21,749 nt of DNA. Origin: M55B175 sp964635265. Lineage in GTDB: Bacteria > Desulfobacterota > Desulfobacteria > Desulfobacterales > Desulfosalsimonadaceae. The notes under the pieces were generated by a model. That model was not told the DNA's origin. It saw only the letters and a list, made by a program, of their open reading frames with translations, and did no database searches. Position numbers and translations under genes: made by a program. The stretch lies in contig CAZWNV010000035.1 in the NCBI GenBank assembly GCA_964635265.1, positions 1-21,749 of the forward strand, read 5' to 3'. This document shows, in pieces, positions 1 to 7,555 of the stretch; position 1 is the first letter of the stretch; each line of letters opens with the position of its first letter.

Positions 1-187
1 CGCGCATCGAGCACGGGGACGGTCTCCTCGTTCAGGAAGCGCTGCAGGAACACGCGGGTCGCGACGACCGCGGTCGCCTCCGGCACGACCACGCGCGCCC
101 TCCGCACGATGAGGGCGTTATCCACGAGGGTGGGTAGCCAGCGCCGGACGTTCGCTTCGAGCCGGTCGAGCAACACGGACGGAGCTC
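1..187 (-). other. Divergent high-GC coding segment joined in frame to hdrA (possible chimera)
   Basis: The minus-strand frame stays open and in phase with hdrA, but after a GGGLAG motif the expected HdrA FAD-domain sequence (MTAAL-like, helix after the glycine-rich loop) is replaced by APSVLLDRLEANVRRW and then by sequence that does not resemble HdrA. Bases 1-240 are about 70 % GC by hand count against about 60 % elsewhere, and nearly every third codon position is G or C. The segment looks like real coding sequence from a higher-GC source. The glycine-rich loop followed by a short helix faintly recalls the end of a ROK-type sugar kinase, but I cannot identify it. Misassembly at a shared glycine-loop sequence is the simplest explanation; genuine recombination is the alternative. 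Confidence 0.55.
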
Positions 188-2264
188 CGGCGAGGCCGCC
201 CCCGATCACCAGGGCTTTCCGGACCACCTCCACCTGGTAGGCGTCAAGCGGCACGGAGATACCGACCTTGGAGACCGCCATCCGAACCTGATCCTTGGCC
301 TTGGCGGTGGCTTTCTCCGGCTCGCTGCTGTGCACCCAGGCGTTCTGGTTCCGGATGTTGGCCATTTCGATCAAATACCCGTTCAGACCCGCCTCCTTTA
401 ACGTATCCTGGAAAAGCGGCTCATGGGTCCGGGGCGAGCATGCGGCAATGACGATCCGGTTGAGGCCCTCCTCCTTGATGGCCTTTGCGATGGCATCCTG
501 GGTATCGGTGGAACAGGTGAACATGTTGGTGTCCACGAAAACAACGCCCGGCAGGGTCTTGGCGTATTCCACCACCGCGTCCACGTCAATGACCCCGGCG
601 ATATTGGTGCCGCACTTGCAGACAAACACCCCGATGCGCGGGGCCTGGCCCGATATATCGGCCTCGGCGGGGTAGCGCTTCTCCCGGGTAAGGCTGCCGC
701 GGGCGGCAATCAGCGCCGAGGATGCCTCGGCTGCTGCCGAGGAGGCCTGGGCCACCGCGCTGGGAATGCTCATGGGCGCCTGGAAACAGCCGCTGACAAA
801 TATGCCGGGCCGGGAAGTGGCCACGGGATTGAAGCTGTCGGTTTTGGCGAAATCGTAGGCCCCCAGCTCGATGCCGGTTTTTTCCGCGAGGTCCCGGGCA
901 TCCGCGGAGACCTCCATGCCGATGGAGAGAACGGCCATATCAAATTCCTCCCGGCATTGCCGGCCATCTTCGGTCAAATAGGTCATGACCACGCCGGTCT
1001 GCCCCGGTCCCGGATCTATGGTATGGGGCCTTGCCCGGACAAAATGGATGTTTTGCTCCCTGGCGGATTCGTAGTAGCGTTCAAACTCCTTTCCGTGGGT
1101 GCGGATATCCATATAGAAAATTGTCTGTTCGCAGCCGTCGGATAGATGCGTCCGTGTCATCATGGCCTGCTTGATGGCATACATGCAGCAGACGCCCGAG
1201 CAGTAGCCGTTTGCACATCGGTTGGTATTTCTCGAGCCCACGCACTGAATCCAGGCGATCCTGCGGGGCTCCCGGCCGTCGGAGAACTTTTCCAGATGGC
1301 CCTGAAACGGGCCGCTGGCCGAGAGCATCCGTTCATACTCCAGACTTGTCACCACATCGGGAATTTCCCCGTAGCCGTAGTAGTCCAGGCCGGAGGGATC
1401 AAAGGGGCTGTAGCCGGGGGCAAGAATCAGGGAGCCCACATTGCGGGTCAGGACCTCTTCCTGATCCGCAAAGTTGATGGCCCCCGTCGGGCAGAACTTC
1501 TCGCAGGCCCGGCATTTGCCCTTGGTCAGATACAGGCAGTTGTCCGGATCGATCACGTATTTCAGCGGAACCGTCTGTCCGTACTGGATGTAGGCGGCCT
1601 TGCGCTTGGCAATGCCCATATTGAATTCATCATCCACCTTTTTGGGACATTTCTGGGCGCAGATGCCGCAGGCAATGCATTTGTCCGTGTCAATGTAGCG
1701 GGGTTTCTTGTGCACGGTCACCGTAAAGGCGCCCGCCTGACCGGTAACCCGGGTAACCTCGGAAAGCGTCAGGATCTCAATGTTCAAGTGCCGACCGCAC
1801 TCCACCAACTTTGGCGACAGGATTCACATGGCGCAGTCGTTTGTGGGGAAGGTCTTGTCCAGCCTGGCCATCCCGCCGCCGATGCCGGGGCTTTTCTCGA
1901 CCATGTAGACGAAATAGCCGGTTTCAGCAAGATCCAGGGATGCCTGGATGGCGGATATTCCGCCGCCGACAACCATGACGGATCCATAGGTTTGATCCGG
2001 CGGCAGCGGCCCGGTTTGCACGGCCGGCGCTGCAAGTCCGGCTGCCGGGGTTTTGGCCTTTTGCGCCTTGTCAACCAGATCCCCGGCCAGCTCCGGGTCA
2101 ATCCCCTTGGACCTGAGAAACCGGTTCAGCTCTTCGGCATCCACCAGATACTTTCTGCCCACCGTCGGCCGGGCGCGAAGTTTTCCGCTTTTGATCCAGT
2201 TGCGGATCGAATTGCGGTGAACCCCCAGGGCCTCGGCAAGTTTTCCGATACGGATTGCAATCAT
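1..2264 (-). CDS. hdrA: HdrA-like selenoflavoprotein with N-terminal HTH domain (partial, runs off left edge)
   Basis: This is a CoB-CoM heterodisulfide reductase subunit A homologue, a family that carries FAD and several [4Fe-4S] clusters and takes part in flavin-based electron bifurcation in the cytoplasm. About 754 codons are visible. Residues 1-53 form an excisionase/MerR-like helix-turn-helix (IGKLAEALGVHRNSIRNW, then a KYLVDAEELNRFL wing/helix). An Ala/Pro-rich linker follows (about 54-92), then the FAD loop GGGISA (100-105), GIGGGMARLDKTFP, and CAM-UGA-ILSPK with the UGA at codon 147. Ferredoxin motifs have Cys 196/199/202/206 and 243/251/254/258. An NRCANGYCSGVCC motif comes next, then a second HdrA half (FVCKCGTNIAG, IAACSPRTHEPLF). 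The ATG at 2264 has an ideal AAGGAGG ribosome site and overlaps the upstream protease stop (ATGA). Conventional gene calling would end at the UGA and split the gene. Sequence beyond about position 190 does not look like HdrA. Confidence 0.85.
1786..1802 (-). promoter_or_regulatory. Candidate bacterial SECIS hairpin
   Basis: On the minus strand AGUGC-GGUCG-GCACU forms a perfect 5-bp stem (plus one closing G.U pair) with a G-rich 5-nt apical loop. The loop starts 28 nt after the UGA, inside the approximately 16-37 nt spacing accepted for bacterial SECIS elements recognised by SelB. It lies within the coding sequence, as bacterial SECIS elements do. The fold was judged by eye only. Confidence 0.6.
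1824..1826 (-). other. In-frame UGA, probable selenocysteine codon of HdrA (Sec147)
   Basis: The codon reads TGC GCC ATG TGA ATC CTG TCG CCA AAG. In HdrA proteins the motif is CxxC-ILxPK, and some methanogen HdrA proteins carry selenocysteine at that last position. The frame stays open with strong HdrA homology for more than 500 codons on both sides. The UGA falls exactly on the conserved cysteine and a hairpin follows it, so recoding is much more likely than a nonsense mutation. Confidence 0.85.
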
Positions 2265-2758
2265 GACTCCTCCTTGCTGATCATCTCCAGGACCAGGCGG
2301 CACATCTCGGGTACCGCCGCCTGCACGGAGCCGGACAGGCCCGGCGCAATCTCCGGCGGGATGGCTTCCGGCCGGACAACGAGAACCCGGACATCGACAT
2401 CCGTGTAGGCTTTGATTTCCTTGAGCATATTGGTTGTAGGGAACTGATGAAGCGAGAAATCGCTCACTTTTTCGGGCTTGATGGCATCCACGTCGATCTC
2501 GGCTATCTCGCCCGGCGAGGCCGCCCGGGCCTGGGAAGAGTCGACAACAATAATCTGCCGGGGTCTTTTCTCTGACAGGAGGATGTCAAAGAGCATATCG
2601 CGGATCGCGGTTCCGGCGTCAATGCACGCGGCATGGCCGGGAATGCTGTAATCGGCCTGCAGCGAGGCAATCACTGCCGGGCCGAAGCCGTCGTCCCCGA
2701 ACAAGGGGTTGCCGCATCCGAAAATCAGGCATTCTTTGGAGTGAACAAGCTCAATCAT
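2261..2758 (-). CDS. Hydrogenase maturation protease (HycI/FrhD family)
   Basis: This is a 165-residue endopeptidase of the family that removes the C-terminal extension from [NiFe]-hydrogenase large subunits after nickel insertion. It has the family's N-terminal signature FGCGNPLFGDDGFGP, the IDAGT segment with the second metal-binding acidic residue, and a histidine in SLHQFPTTN that fits the third nickel ligand. The length is normal. I chose ATG 2758 because the alternative TTG at 2773 adds only five residues. Its stop overlaps the hdrA start by ATGA, so the two are probably translationally coupled. The best guess is an FrhD-type protease serving an Mvh/Frh-like [NiFe] hydrogenase that works with this HdrA; no hydrogenase gene is inside the window, so that partner is inferred. 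Confidence 0.85.
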   Translation of the reverse strand: MIELVHSKECLIFGCGNPLFGDDGFGPAVIASLQADYSIPGHAACIDAGTAIRDMLFDILLSEKRPRQIIVVDSSQARAASPGEIAEIDVDAIKPEKVSDFSLHQFPTTNMLKEIKAYTDVDVRVLVVRPEAIPPEIAPGLSGSVQAAVPEMCRLVLEMISKEES

Positions 2759-2795
2759 CAACTTCCCAATCAACAGAAATATCAGGCCGGCAAAG

Positions 2796-2836
2796 CATCT
2801 TGCACATTTGGCACACTATGCTAAATGTGCAAGATG
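2796..2836. repeat. Long palindrome in the leader of the protease-hdrA operon
   Basis: A 14-bp arm, CATCTTGCACATTT (2796-2809), is perfectly repeated in inverse at 2823-2836. Inside it a G.U pair and two more G-C pairs extend the stem to about 17 bp around a 7-nt loop. It begins about 8 nt downstream of the +1 predicted from the promoter at 2851-2878. It has no following U-tract, so it is a better candidate for an operator or a 5' mRNA hairpin than for a terminator. Confidence 0.75.
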
Positions 2837-2850
2837 AACAGGGTTTACCC

Positions 2851-2878
2851 AAAATAACGAAGCCGTTTGGAATGTCAA
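2851..2878 (-). promoter_or_regulatory. Sigma70-like promoter of the hydrogenase protease-hdrA operon
   Basis: On the minus strand a perfect TTGACA (2873-2878) is separated by 16 bp from TATTTT (2851-2856). Transcription would begin near 2844, leaving a leader of about 85 nt that contains the palindrome. The call is by eye. Confidence 0.55.
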
Positions 2879-2919
2879 GAAAAAAACAGGGCCTGCCAAA
2901 AAATTTTCCGCGCCCCCGG

Positions 2920-4488
2920 TCAATGGCGGTTTTGCCGGAACAGCCCGGGATTTACGATAAACGGGGCATGGTTGGAAGTGAAAAACGGGGGTTCCTGCTT
3001 GATAATGGCCCGCAGCGATGCCGGCTGCCTGAATTCCTTTTCCAGAAACCGCCGCACCCGGCGGCGATGCCAGCCCTGGGGATGCACAAACTCCTGATAG
3101 AGCGAAAGATCCCCGGGGTAGAAATCCGCGGTTTCCAATCCCTGGCTCTCCTCGCTCAATGCCGGCAGGTTGAAGACGGAGAGGTTCAAAAAATCCATGC
3201 AGTCTGCATGGGCCCGTGTGAAAGCAAGGGTCCTGCGCGCCCTTTCCAGGTTCTCCGCCGGGGTTCCGAACAGAAGATAGGCATAAACCCCGATGCCCGC
3301 CGCGTGTATCGTTTGGAGGGCGCGGGATACGGTTTCCACGCGGACTCCCTTATTGAGTGCATCCAGCACCTGCTGGTCCCCGGATTCAACGCCCAGCTTG
3401 AGCATAACGCAGCCGGACGCCTTAAGCCCGCGGACAAAATCCGGATCCGTGAGGTGCCGGGTAACGCGGACGAAACCGTACCAGGCGGCTCCCGGAGGGT
3501 GCCGCATAAGGCGGCGCAGAAAGGCCGGGGGGATGGCGTTATCAGTAAAATGGATCAGCTGCGCACCGGTTTGCCAAGCCTGCCGGGCTATCATCCGCGA
3601 AAGCGGCTCCCCCGGAAACGGCCGGTACCGGGATCCTTCGAACCTCTCCGGACAGAAGCGGCACTTTTGCCAGTAACAGCCCCGGGTAGCGGCAGCCGGG
3701 ATCACCGGCGCAGGCGAGAGGTAGCTGCCCAGGGCAAAATCGGCAAAGTCCATTCCCGCTTCATCCAGCACGCCGGAGCCGTCTTTTCCCATCATGGACA
3801 GCAGCCTCTCCTCGCCGGGTCCGGCCACCAGGTCATCAATAAGCGGAAAAAAAGGATTGGAAAACCCCGGAACAGACATCCAGGAGGTAACCAGGCCGCC
3901 GCCGCATATGATGGGGATATCCGGCCGGATTGTCCGGATAAGGCCCGCCAGGGCAAAGGCGCACAGGGCCTGGCTCATAAAATTTATGGAAAGACCGATC
4001 CGCCGGGGGCGCCATTTTTCCAGCAGTCCGGGCAGCCGTTTTTGAAAGAAGGGGAACAAGCGGTTTTCCGCAAACCGGCGGGATGCCTCCAGCAGATCAC
4101 GGCTGCGCACCGGGTGCAGGCGGGGATCCGCGTAATCACTCAGGCTGATGCGGCATCCCGCCCCTGCGCCCGCCACGTGGAGCAGGCGGTTGATATCCAG
4201 CACCGCCTGCTTGTAGCGCTCAAAACTGCTGCAGGTCCGCGGGCTGCGAAGAGCCGCCAGGTTCGCCCGAAGGCCGGCTGCAGCCCGGCGCGACCAGGTA
4301 TCGGAAGCACCGGCTGGCTGCTCCAGCAAATCCAGGAGCCCTTCCAGGTTCGCATCCCACACCCGGCAGGCGACGCCCCTGGATTTCAGCGAATGGGCGA
4401 GCCTGGCAGGGCCTGCCGGAGGCTCGCCCGGTTTTGCCACAGGCGGATGGATCAGCAGCAGCACCTTATGCAGCCCCTTTTTTTGCAC
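2920..4488 (-). CDS. B12-binding-domain radical SAM protein
   Basis: The protein has 522 residues. The N-terminus (KVLLLIHPPVAKPGEPP, residues 8-50) resembles the cobalamin-binding domain found before many radical SAM domains, followed by GLSINF and PIICGGG strands (165-200). The radical SAM cluster motif is GCYWQKCRFC, with Cys 271, 276 and 279 (spacing CX4CX2C rather than the usual CX3CX2C). Later segments (KLGVESGDQQVLDALNKGV, YAYLLFGTP) are typical of the SAM barrel. The substrate is unknown; the family includes methylases and other tailoring enzymes. The start is GTG 4488, chosen because the beta strand follows directly, although no good ribosome site is visible. It lies 66 bp downstream of the GAF gene on the same strand and may be co-transcribed with it. 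Confidence 0.8.
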   Translation of the reverse strand: MQKKGLHKVLLLIHPPVAKPGEPPAGPARLAHSLKSRGVACRVWDANLEGLLDLLEQPAGASDTWSRRAAAGLRANLAALRSPRTCSSFERYKQAVLDINRLLHVAGAGAGCRISLSDYADPRLHPVRSRDLLEASRRFAENRLFPFFQKRLPGLLEKWRPRRIGLSINFMSQALCAFALAGLIRTIRPDIPIICGGGLVTSWMSVPGFSNPFFPLIDDLVAGPGEERLLSMMGKDGSGVLDEAGMDFADFALGSYLSPAPVIPAAATRGCYWQKCRFCPERFEGSRYRPFPGEPLSRMIARQAWQTGAQLIHFTDNAIPPAFLRRLMRHPPGAAWYGFVRVTRHLTDPDFVRGLKASGCVMLKLGVESGDQQVLDALNKGVRVETVSRALQTIHAAGIGVYAYLLFGTPAENLERARRTLAFTRAHADCMDFLNLSVFNLPALSEESQGLETADFYPGDLSLYQEFVHPQGWHRRRVRRFLEKEFRQPASLRAIIKQEPPFFTSNHAPFIVNPGLFRQNRH

Positions 4489-4554
4489 GGATGAATATCG
4501 CCATGCCTACCCTCTCTGACAAAAAGGGAAAGAAACTGCAATACCAGAAACGCC

Positions 4555-5166
4555 CTAGAGCTCCGCCTTGGAAAAGCTGCGGGGAACGCCTTCATACGGG
4601 GTCCGCTTGGTGGACTTCCGGGTTCTCGGATCCCGCATGGTTTTCAGGATTTCAATGCTTTCCTTCATGCCTTTATAGAGCCTGCCCATGTCAATAGCCA
4701 TGCCGGTCATGTGGGCCACCGCCTGCACAAAATTGACATCATCCATGTCAAACTCGGTGGGCTCCCGGGTATAGACCCGAAGCGCTCCGATCGTCTTGCC
4801 GCCGACGGACATGGGCACGGACAGGATGGAGGCGATGCCTTCTTTCCTGGCCGCATCCGGGTACTGGATCCTGGGGTCGTCCTGGACGTCGGCAATCGCC
4901 ACGGGCCCTTCGTTCAGGGATTCGGCGATCGAGTGCAGGGCACTGACCGGCCCCTTGTTCAGATATTCCTGGCTCAATCCATAGGACCCGGCAATCTCGA
5001 GCTCATTGCTCCTGTTGTTGACCAGGAAGATGCTGCAGCCCTTAACGTCCAGCGCATGGGCAATGCTTTCCACGGTCATTACCACCACCTCCTCCGGATC
5101 CCGGCTGTGGGAGATGGAGTTGGTGATTTTGAGCAGGGTTTCATAATTTACCAGTTGCTTTTTCAT
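4555..5166 (-). CDS. GAF-domain protein
   Basis: This is a 203-residue stand-alone GAF domain protein. Residues 6-160 carry the GAF pattern: LLKITNSISHSRDPEEVV, then GCSIFLVNNRSNELEIAGSYGL, SILSVPMSVGGKTIGALRVYT and the closing helix FVQAVAHMTGMAIDMGRLY. A basic, Ser/Thr-rich tail (RDPRTRKSTKR) follows. There is no catalytic or DNA-binding domain, so it probably senses a ligand and acts on another protein. The start is the ATG at 5166 (MKKQLVN), 7 nt after AAGGAGG; the in-frame ATG six bases upstream sits too close to that site. The radical SAM gene follows after 66 bp. The ligand is unknown. Confidence 0.75.
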   Translation of the reverse strand: MKKQLVNYETLLKITNSISHSRDPEEVVVMTVESIAHALDVKGCSIFLVNNRSNELEIAGSYGLSQEYLNKGPVSALHSIAESLNEGPVAIADVQDDPRIQYPDAARKEGIASILSVPMSVGGKTIGALRVYTREPTEFDMDDVNFVQAVAHMTGMAIDMGRLYKGMKESIEILKTMRDPRTRKSTKRTPYEGVPRSFSKAEL

Positions 5167-5476
5167 AACCATACCTCCTTATGAAGCATTGTAAAGCCTC
5201 TGCAGCCCGGGAGGGCAAGCTGCCGGCACCCGCACTGCCAAGTCCGAAAGATCCATGGCTGCCGGCAGACACACCGCCGGCCGGCCAGTCGCCGGGAAAC
5301 CCCTTTCCAGACAGGAACGAACAGGAGTAGAAACACGCGTGGTAATGAAAAATCCGGATAAGCTTTCTCTGGTACCGTACAAAAGCAAACTAGAACCAGC
5401 AGAAGAAGAAAAAGAGGTGCTCTCTGTTTATAATATATTATCGGCTCGGGCAAAAAGCAAACAAGAGCGGCAAACT
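5167..5476 (-). promoter_or_regulatory. Long untranslated leader of the GAF gene with candidate promoter(s)
   Basis: No convincing gene lies in this approximately 310 bp. A sigma70-like promoter on the minus strand, TTGCTT (5455-5460) with 17 bp to TATATT (5432-5437), would give a leader of about 260 nt. The leader begins AT-rich with a pyrimidine tract and ends GC-rich, with a GCCGGC / GCCGGC hairpin (5261-5281). A weaker alternative is a sigma54-like element, TTGGCAG with GC 10 bp further on (about 5225-5241), which would leave a leader of only about 50 nt. Confidence 0.4.
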
Positions 5477-5525
5477 CCCCCGGCATCGGGGGCAGAAAGG
5501 CTCTCCTTCTCCGGAATGCCGGGGG
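5477..5525 (-). terminator. Hairpin downstream of thrS, probable terminator
   Basis: CCCCCGGCAT (5477-5486) and ATGCCGGGGG (5516-5525) form a perfect 10-bp GC-rich stem around a 29-nt loop, starting 20 bp after the thrS stop. On the minus strand it is followed by a moderately T-rich stretch rather than a clean U-run. Confidence 0.5.
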
Positions 5526-5544
5526 CTGCGATGAATCGGAGGGG

Positions 5545-7461
5545 TTAGTTGTCGAAAATATTGAGGGCAAGCGCGCGCTCGTCTATATTGGCGCGTGCCG
5601 CCTGAATGAAGTGGCCGGTGGAGACGCCGTAGTGCACCTGCCCGTCCAGGGTTCGCACCGATAGGGTGCCGGCGCTTTTTTCCTTCTCTCCCACGGTAAC
5701 AATCAGGGGGATTCGGGCCAACTGGGCTTCCCGCACTTTCTTGTTGAGGCTTTCCGTGCGCTTGTCCACCCGGGAGCGGAGCCCGGCCTGCTGAAAGGAG
5801 GCGTTGGTCTCTTCCGCAAAAGGGGCCAGGGAGTCGTTTATCGGGAGGATCACCGCCTGCACCGGGGCCAGCCACAGGGGAAACCGGCCGGCAAAATGCT
5901 CGATCAGAATGCCCAGAAAGCGTTCGATGGAGCCGTAGACCACGCGGTGGATCATCACCGGCTGGTGCTTGGCGTTGTCCTGGCCGACATAGGAGAGGTC
6001 AAAGCGTTCCGGGAGCGACATGTCCAACTGGATCGTGCCGCACTGCCAGGTCCGGCCGATGGCATCCTTGATATGGATATCGATTTTCGGCCCGTAGAAA
6101 GCCCCGTCGCCCTCGTTGAGGGTATAATCCTTGCCGTAGCGCTCCAGTGCTGCCTGCAGGCCGTTTGTTGCATCCTCCCACTGCGCGTCGGTTCCGATGG
6201 ATTTCTCCGGCCGCGTGGAGAGCTCCAGGTGAAAGCCCAGGCCGAAGGTGCTGTAGATGCGCTCCACAAGCTGCAGGACGCCAAGGATCTCGCTCTCGAT
6301 CTGCTCGGGGGTCATAAATATATGGGCGTCATCCTGATGAAAGGCCCGGACCCGAAAGAGCCCCGAGAGCACCCCGCTTAACTCATGGCGGTGCACCAGC
6401 CCGATTTCCGCGGCCCGAACGGGCAGATCCTTGTAGGAATGCCTCCGGGTTTTGTACAAGAGCATCCCCCCGGGGCAGTTCATGGGCTTTATGGCCACCT
6501 CCGTGTCGTCAATGACCGTGGTATACATGTTTTCCCGGTAATTCTCCCAGTGCCCGCTTCTCTCCCAGAGGGAGCGGTTCAAAATAATCGGGGTCTTGGT
6601 CTCCACGTAGCCGGCCGCCCGGTGCTCGCTGCGCCAGTAATCGAGCAGGGTGTTCCACAGCTCCATGCCGTCCGCGTGGAAAAAGGGCATCCCCGGCGCC
6701 TCGTCGTGGAAGGAGAAAAGATCGAGCTCCGCGCCGATCTTGCGGTGATCCCGCTTTCTGGCCTCCTCCAGGAAATTGAGGTGGTCGTCAAGCTCTTTTT
6801 TGCTGAAAAAAGCGGTGCCGTAAATCCGCTGGAGCTGCGGGCGGTTCGGGTCCGCCCGCCAATAAGCGCCCGAGACCTTGAGCAGCTTGAAGGCCTTGAT
6901 GAATCCGGTATGGGGAATGTGGGGTCCGCGGCACAGGTCGGTAAATTCGCCCTGGCTGTAAAAGGAAATGCTGCCATCCTCGAGTTCCGAGATCATCTCC
7001 AGCTTGTAGGGTTCATTTGCATAAAACTCCATGGCCCGCTGCTTGGAGACCTCTTCGCGGACTACCGGGAGTTTTTCCTTGATGATTTGTTTCATCTCCG
7101 CCTCGATTTTCGGGAACTCCTCCTCGGAAATCGGCTGCATGTCAATGTCGTAGTAAAAGCCGTTCTCCACCACCGGGCCGATGGTGAGCCTGGCGTCCGG
7201 ATACAGCCGAAGGACGGCCTGGGCCATGACATGGGCGGCGCTGTGGCGCAGGATATCCAGGGCTTCGGGATCCTTTGTGGTGATAAAGCGGATGCTGGCG
7301 TCTTTGTCCACGGTGGCATACAGATCCTTCTGGACGCCGTCGACCTCCATGGCCACGCAATTTCTTGCCAGTCCTTCCGAAATGGAGCGGGCTATGGCAA
7401 AACCATCCGGATGGTTTTCAAACTGTTTGACACTTCCGTCGGGAAACGTGATATGAATCAT
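5545..7461 (-). CDS. thrS: Threonyl-tRNA synthetase
   Basis: This class II aminoacyl-tRNA synthetase charges tRNA-Thr. It has 638 residues, the usual bacterial length. Domains in order: the N-terminal TGS domain (MIHITFPDGSVKQFENHPDG); the editing domain with HSAAHVMAQAV and the RGPHIPHTG segment; the catalytic core with MNCPGG (zinc Cys), RHELSG-LFRVRAFHQDDAHIF (motif 2 and zinc His) and MIHRVVYGSIERFLGILIEH (zinc His and motif 3); and the C-terminal anticodon-binding domain. ATG 7461 is chosen because the family starts with this TGS strand; a TTG seven codons upstream is unlikely. Unlike many bacteria, infC-rpmI-rplT does not follow: the next gene on this strand is the GAF gene. Confidence 0.97.
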   Translation of the reverse strand: MIHITFPDGSVKQFENHPDGFAIARSISEGLARNCVAMEVDGVQKDLYATVDKDASIRFITTKDPEALDILRHSAAHVMAQAVLRLYPDARLTIGPVVENGFYYDIDMQPISEEEFPKIEAEMKQIIKEKLPVVREEVSKQRAMEFYANEPYKLEMISELEDGSISFYSQGEFTDLCRGPHIPHTGFIKAFKLLKVSGAYWRADPNRPQLQRIYGTAFFSKKELDDHLNFLEEARKRDHRKIGAELDLFSFHDEAPGMPFFHADGMELWNTLLDYWRSEHRAAGYVETKTPIILNRSLWERSGHWENYRENMYTTVIDDTEVAIKPMNCPGGMLLYKTRRHSYKDLPVRAAEIGLVHRHELSGVLSGLFRVRAFHQDDAHIFMTPEQIESEILGVLQLVERIYSTFGLGFHLELSTRPEKSIGTDAQWEDATNGLQAALERYGKDYTLNEGDGAFYGPKIDIHIKDAIGRTWQCGTIQLDMSLPERFDLSYVGQDNAKHQPVMIHRVVYGSIERFLGILIEHFAGRFPLWLAPVQAVILPINDSLAPFAEETNASFQQAGLRSRVDKRTESLNKKVREAQLARIPLIVTVGEKEKSAGTLSVRTLDGQVHYGVSTGHFIQAARANIDERALALNIFDN

Positions 7462-7510
7462 TTTTATACGCCTTTGGATCAATGAATGGATTTCCGTGAA
7501 TCAGACTGAT

Positions 7511-7539
7511 TTTGTAAGCAATTCCAATATCCGGGTCAA
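7511..7539 (-). promoter_or_regulatory. Sigma70-like promoter of thrS
   Basis: On the minus strand TTGACC (7534-7539) is separated by 17 bp from TACAAA (7511-7516). Transcription would start near 7504, about 43 nt before the thrS ATG. It lies inside the first codons of the longest possible reading of the divergent RNase D gene, which favours the later RNase D start. Confidence 0.5.
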
Positions 7540-7555
7540 GGACAAATCGGCTGCC

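Noticed and set aside
1824..1826. UGA in hdrA as a nonsense mutation or the true end of a short HTH protein
   Set aside because: The codon sits on the exact conserved Cys position, homology continues in the same frame for over 500 codons, and a SECIS-like hairpin follows.
2796..2836. Palindrome as a terminator for the radical SAM gene
   Set aside because: The stem is AT-rich at its inner ends, has no U-tract on the minus strand, and lies downstream of a promoter for the next operon.
2800..4494. 564-codon open frame on the plus strand
   Set aside because: It is antisense to the radical SAM gene; its translation has no recognisable domain and mirrors the codon bias of the real gene.
5255..5548. 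97-codon plus-strand frame in the thrS-GAF spacer
   Set aside because: There is no ribosome site, its composition resembles non-coding leader, and it overlaps the thrS terminator hairpin.
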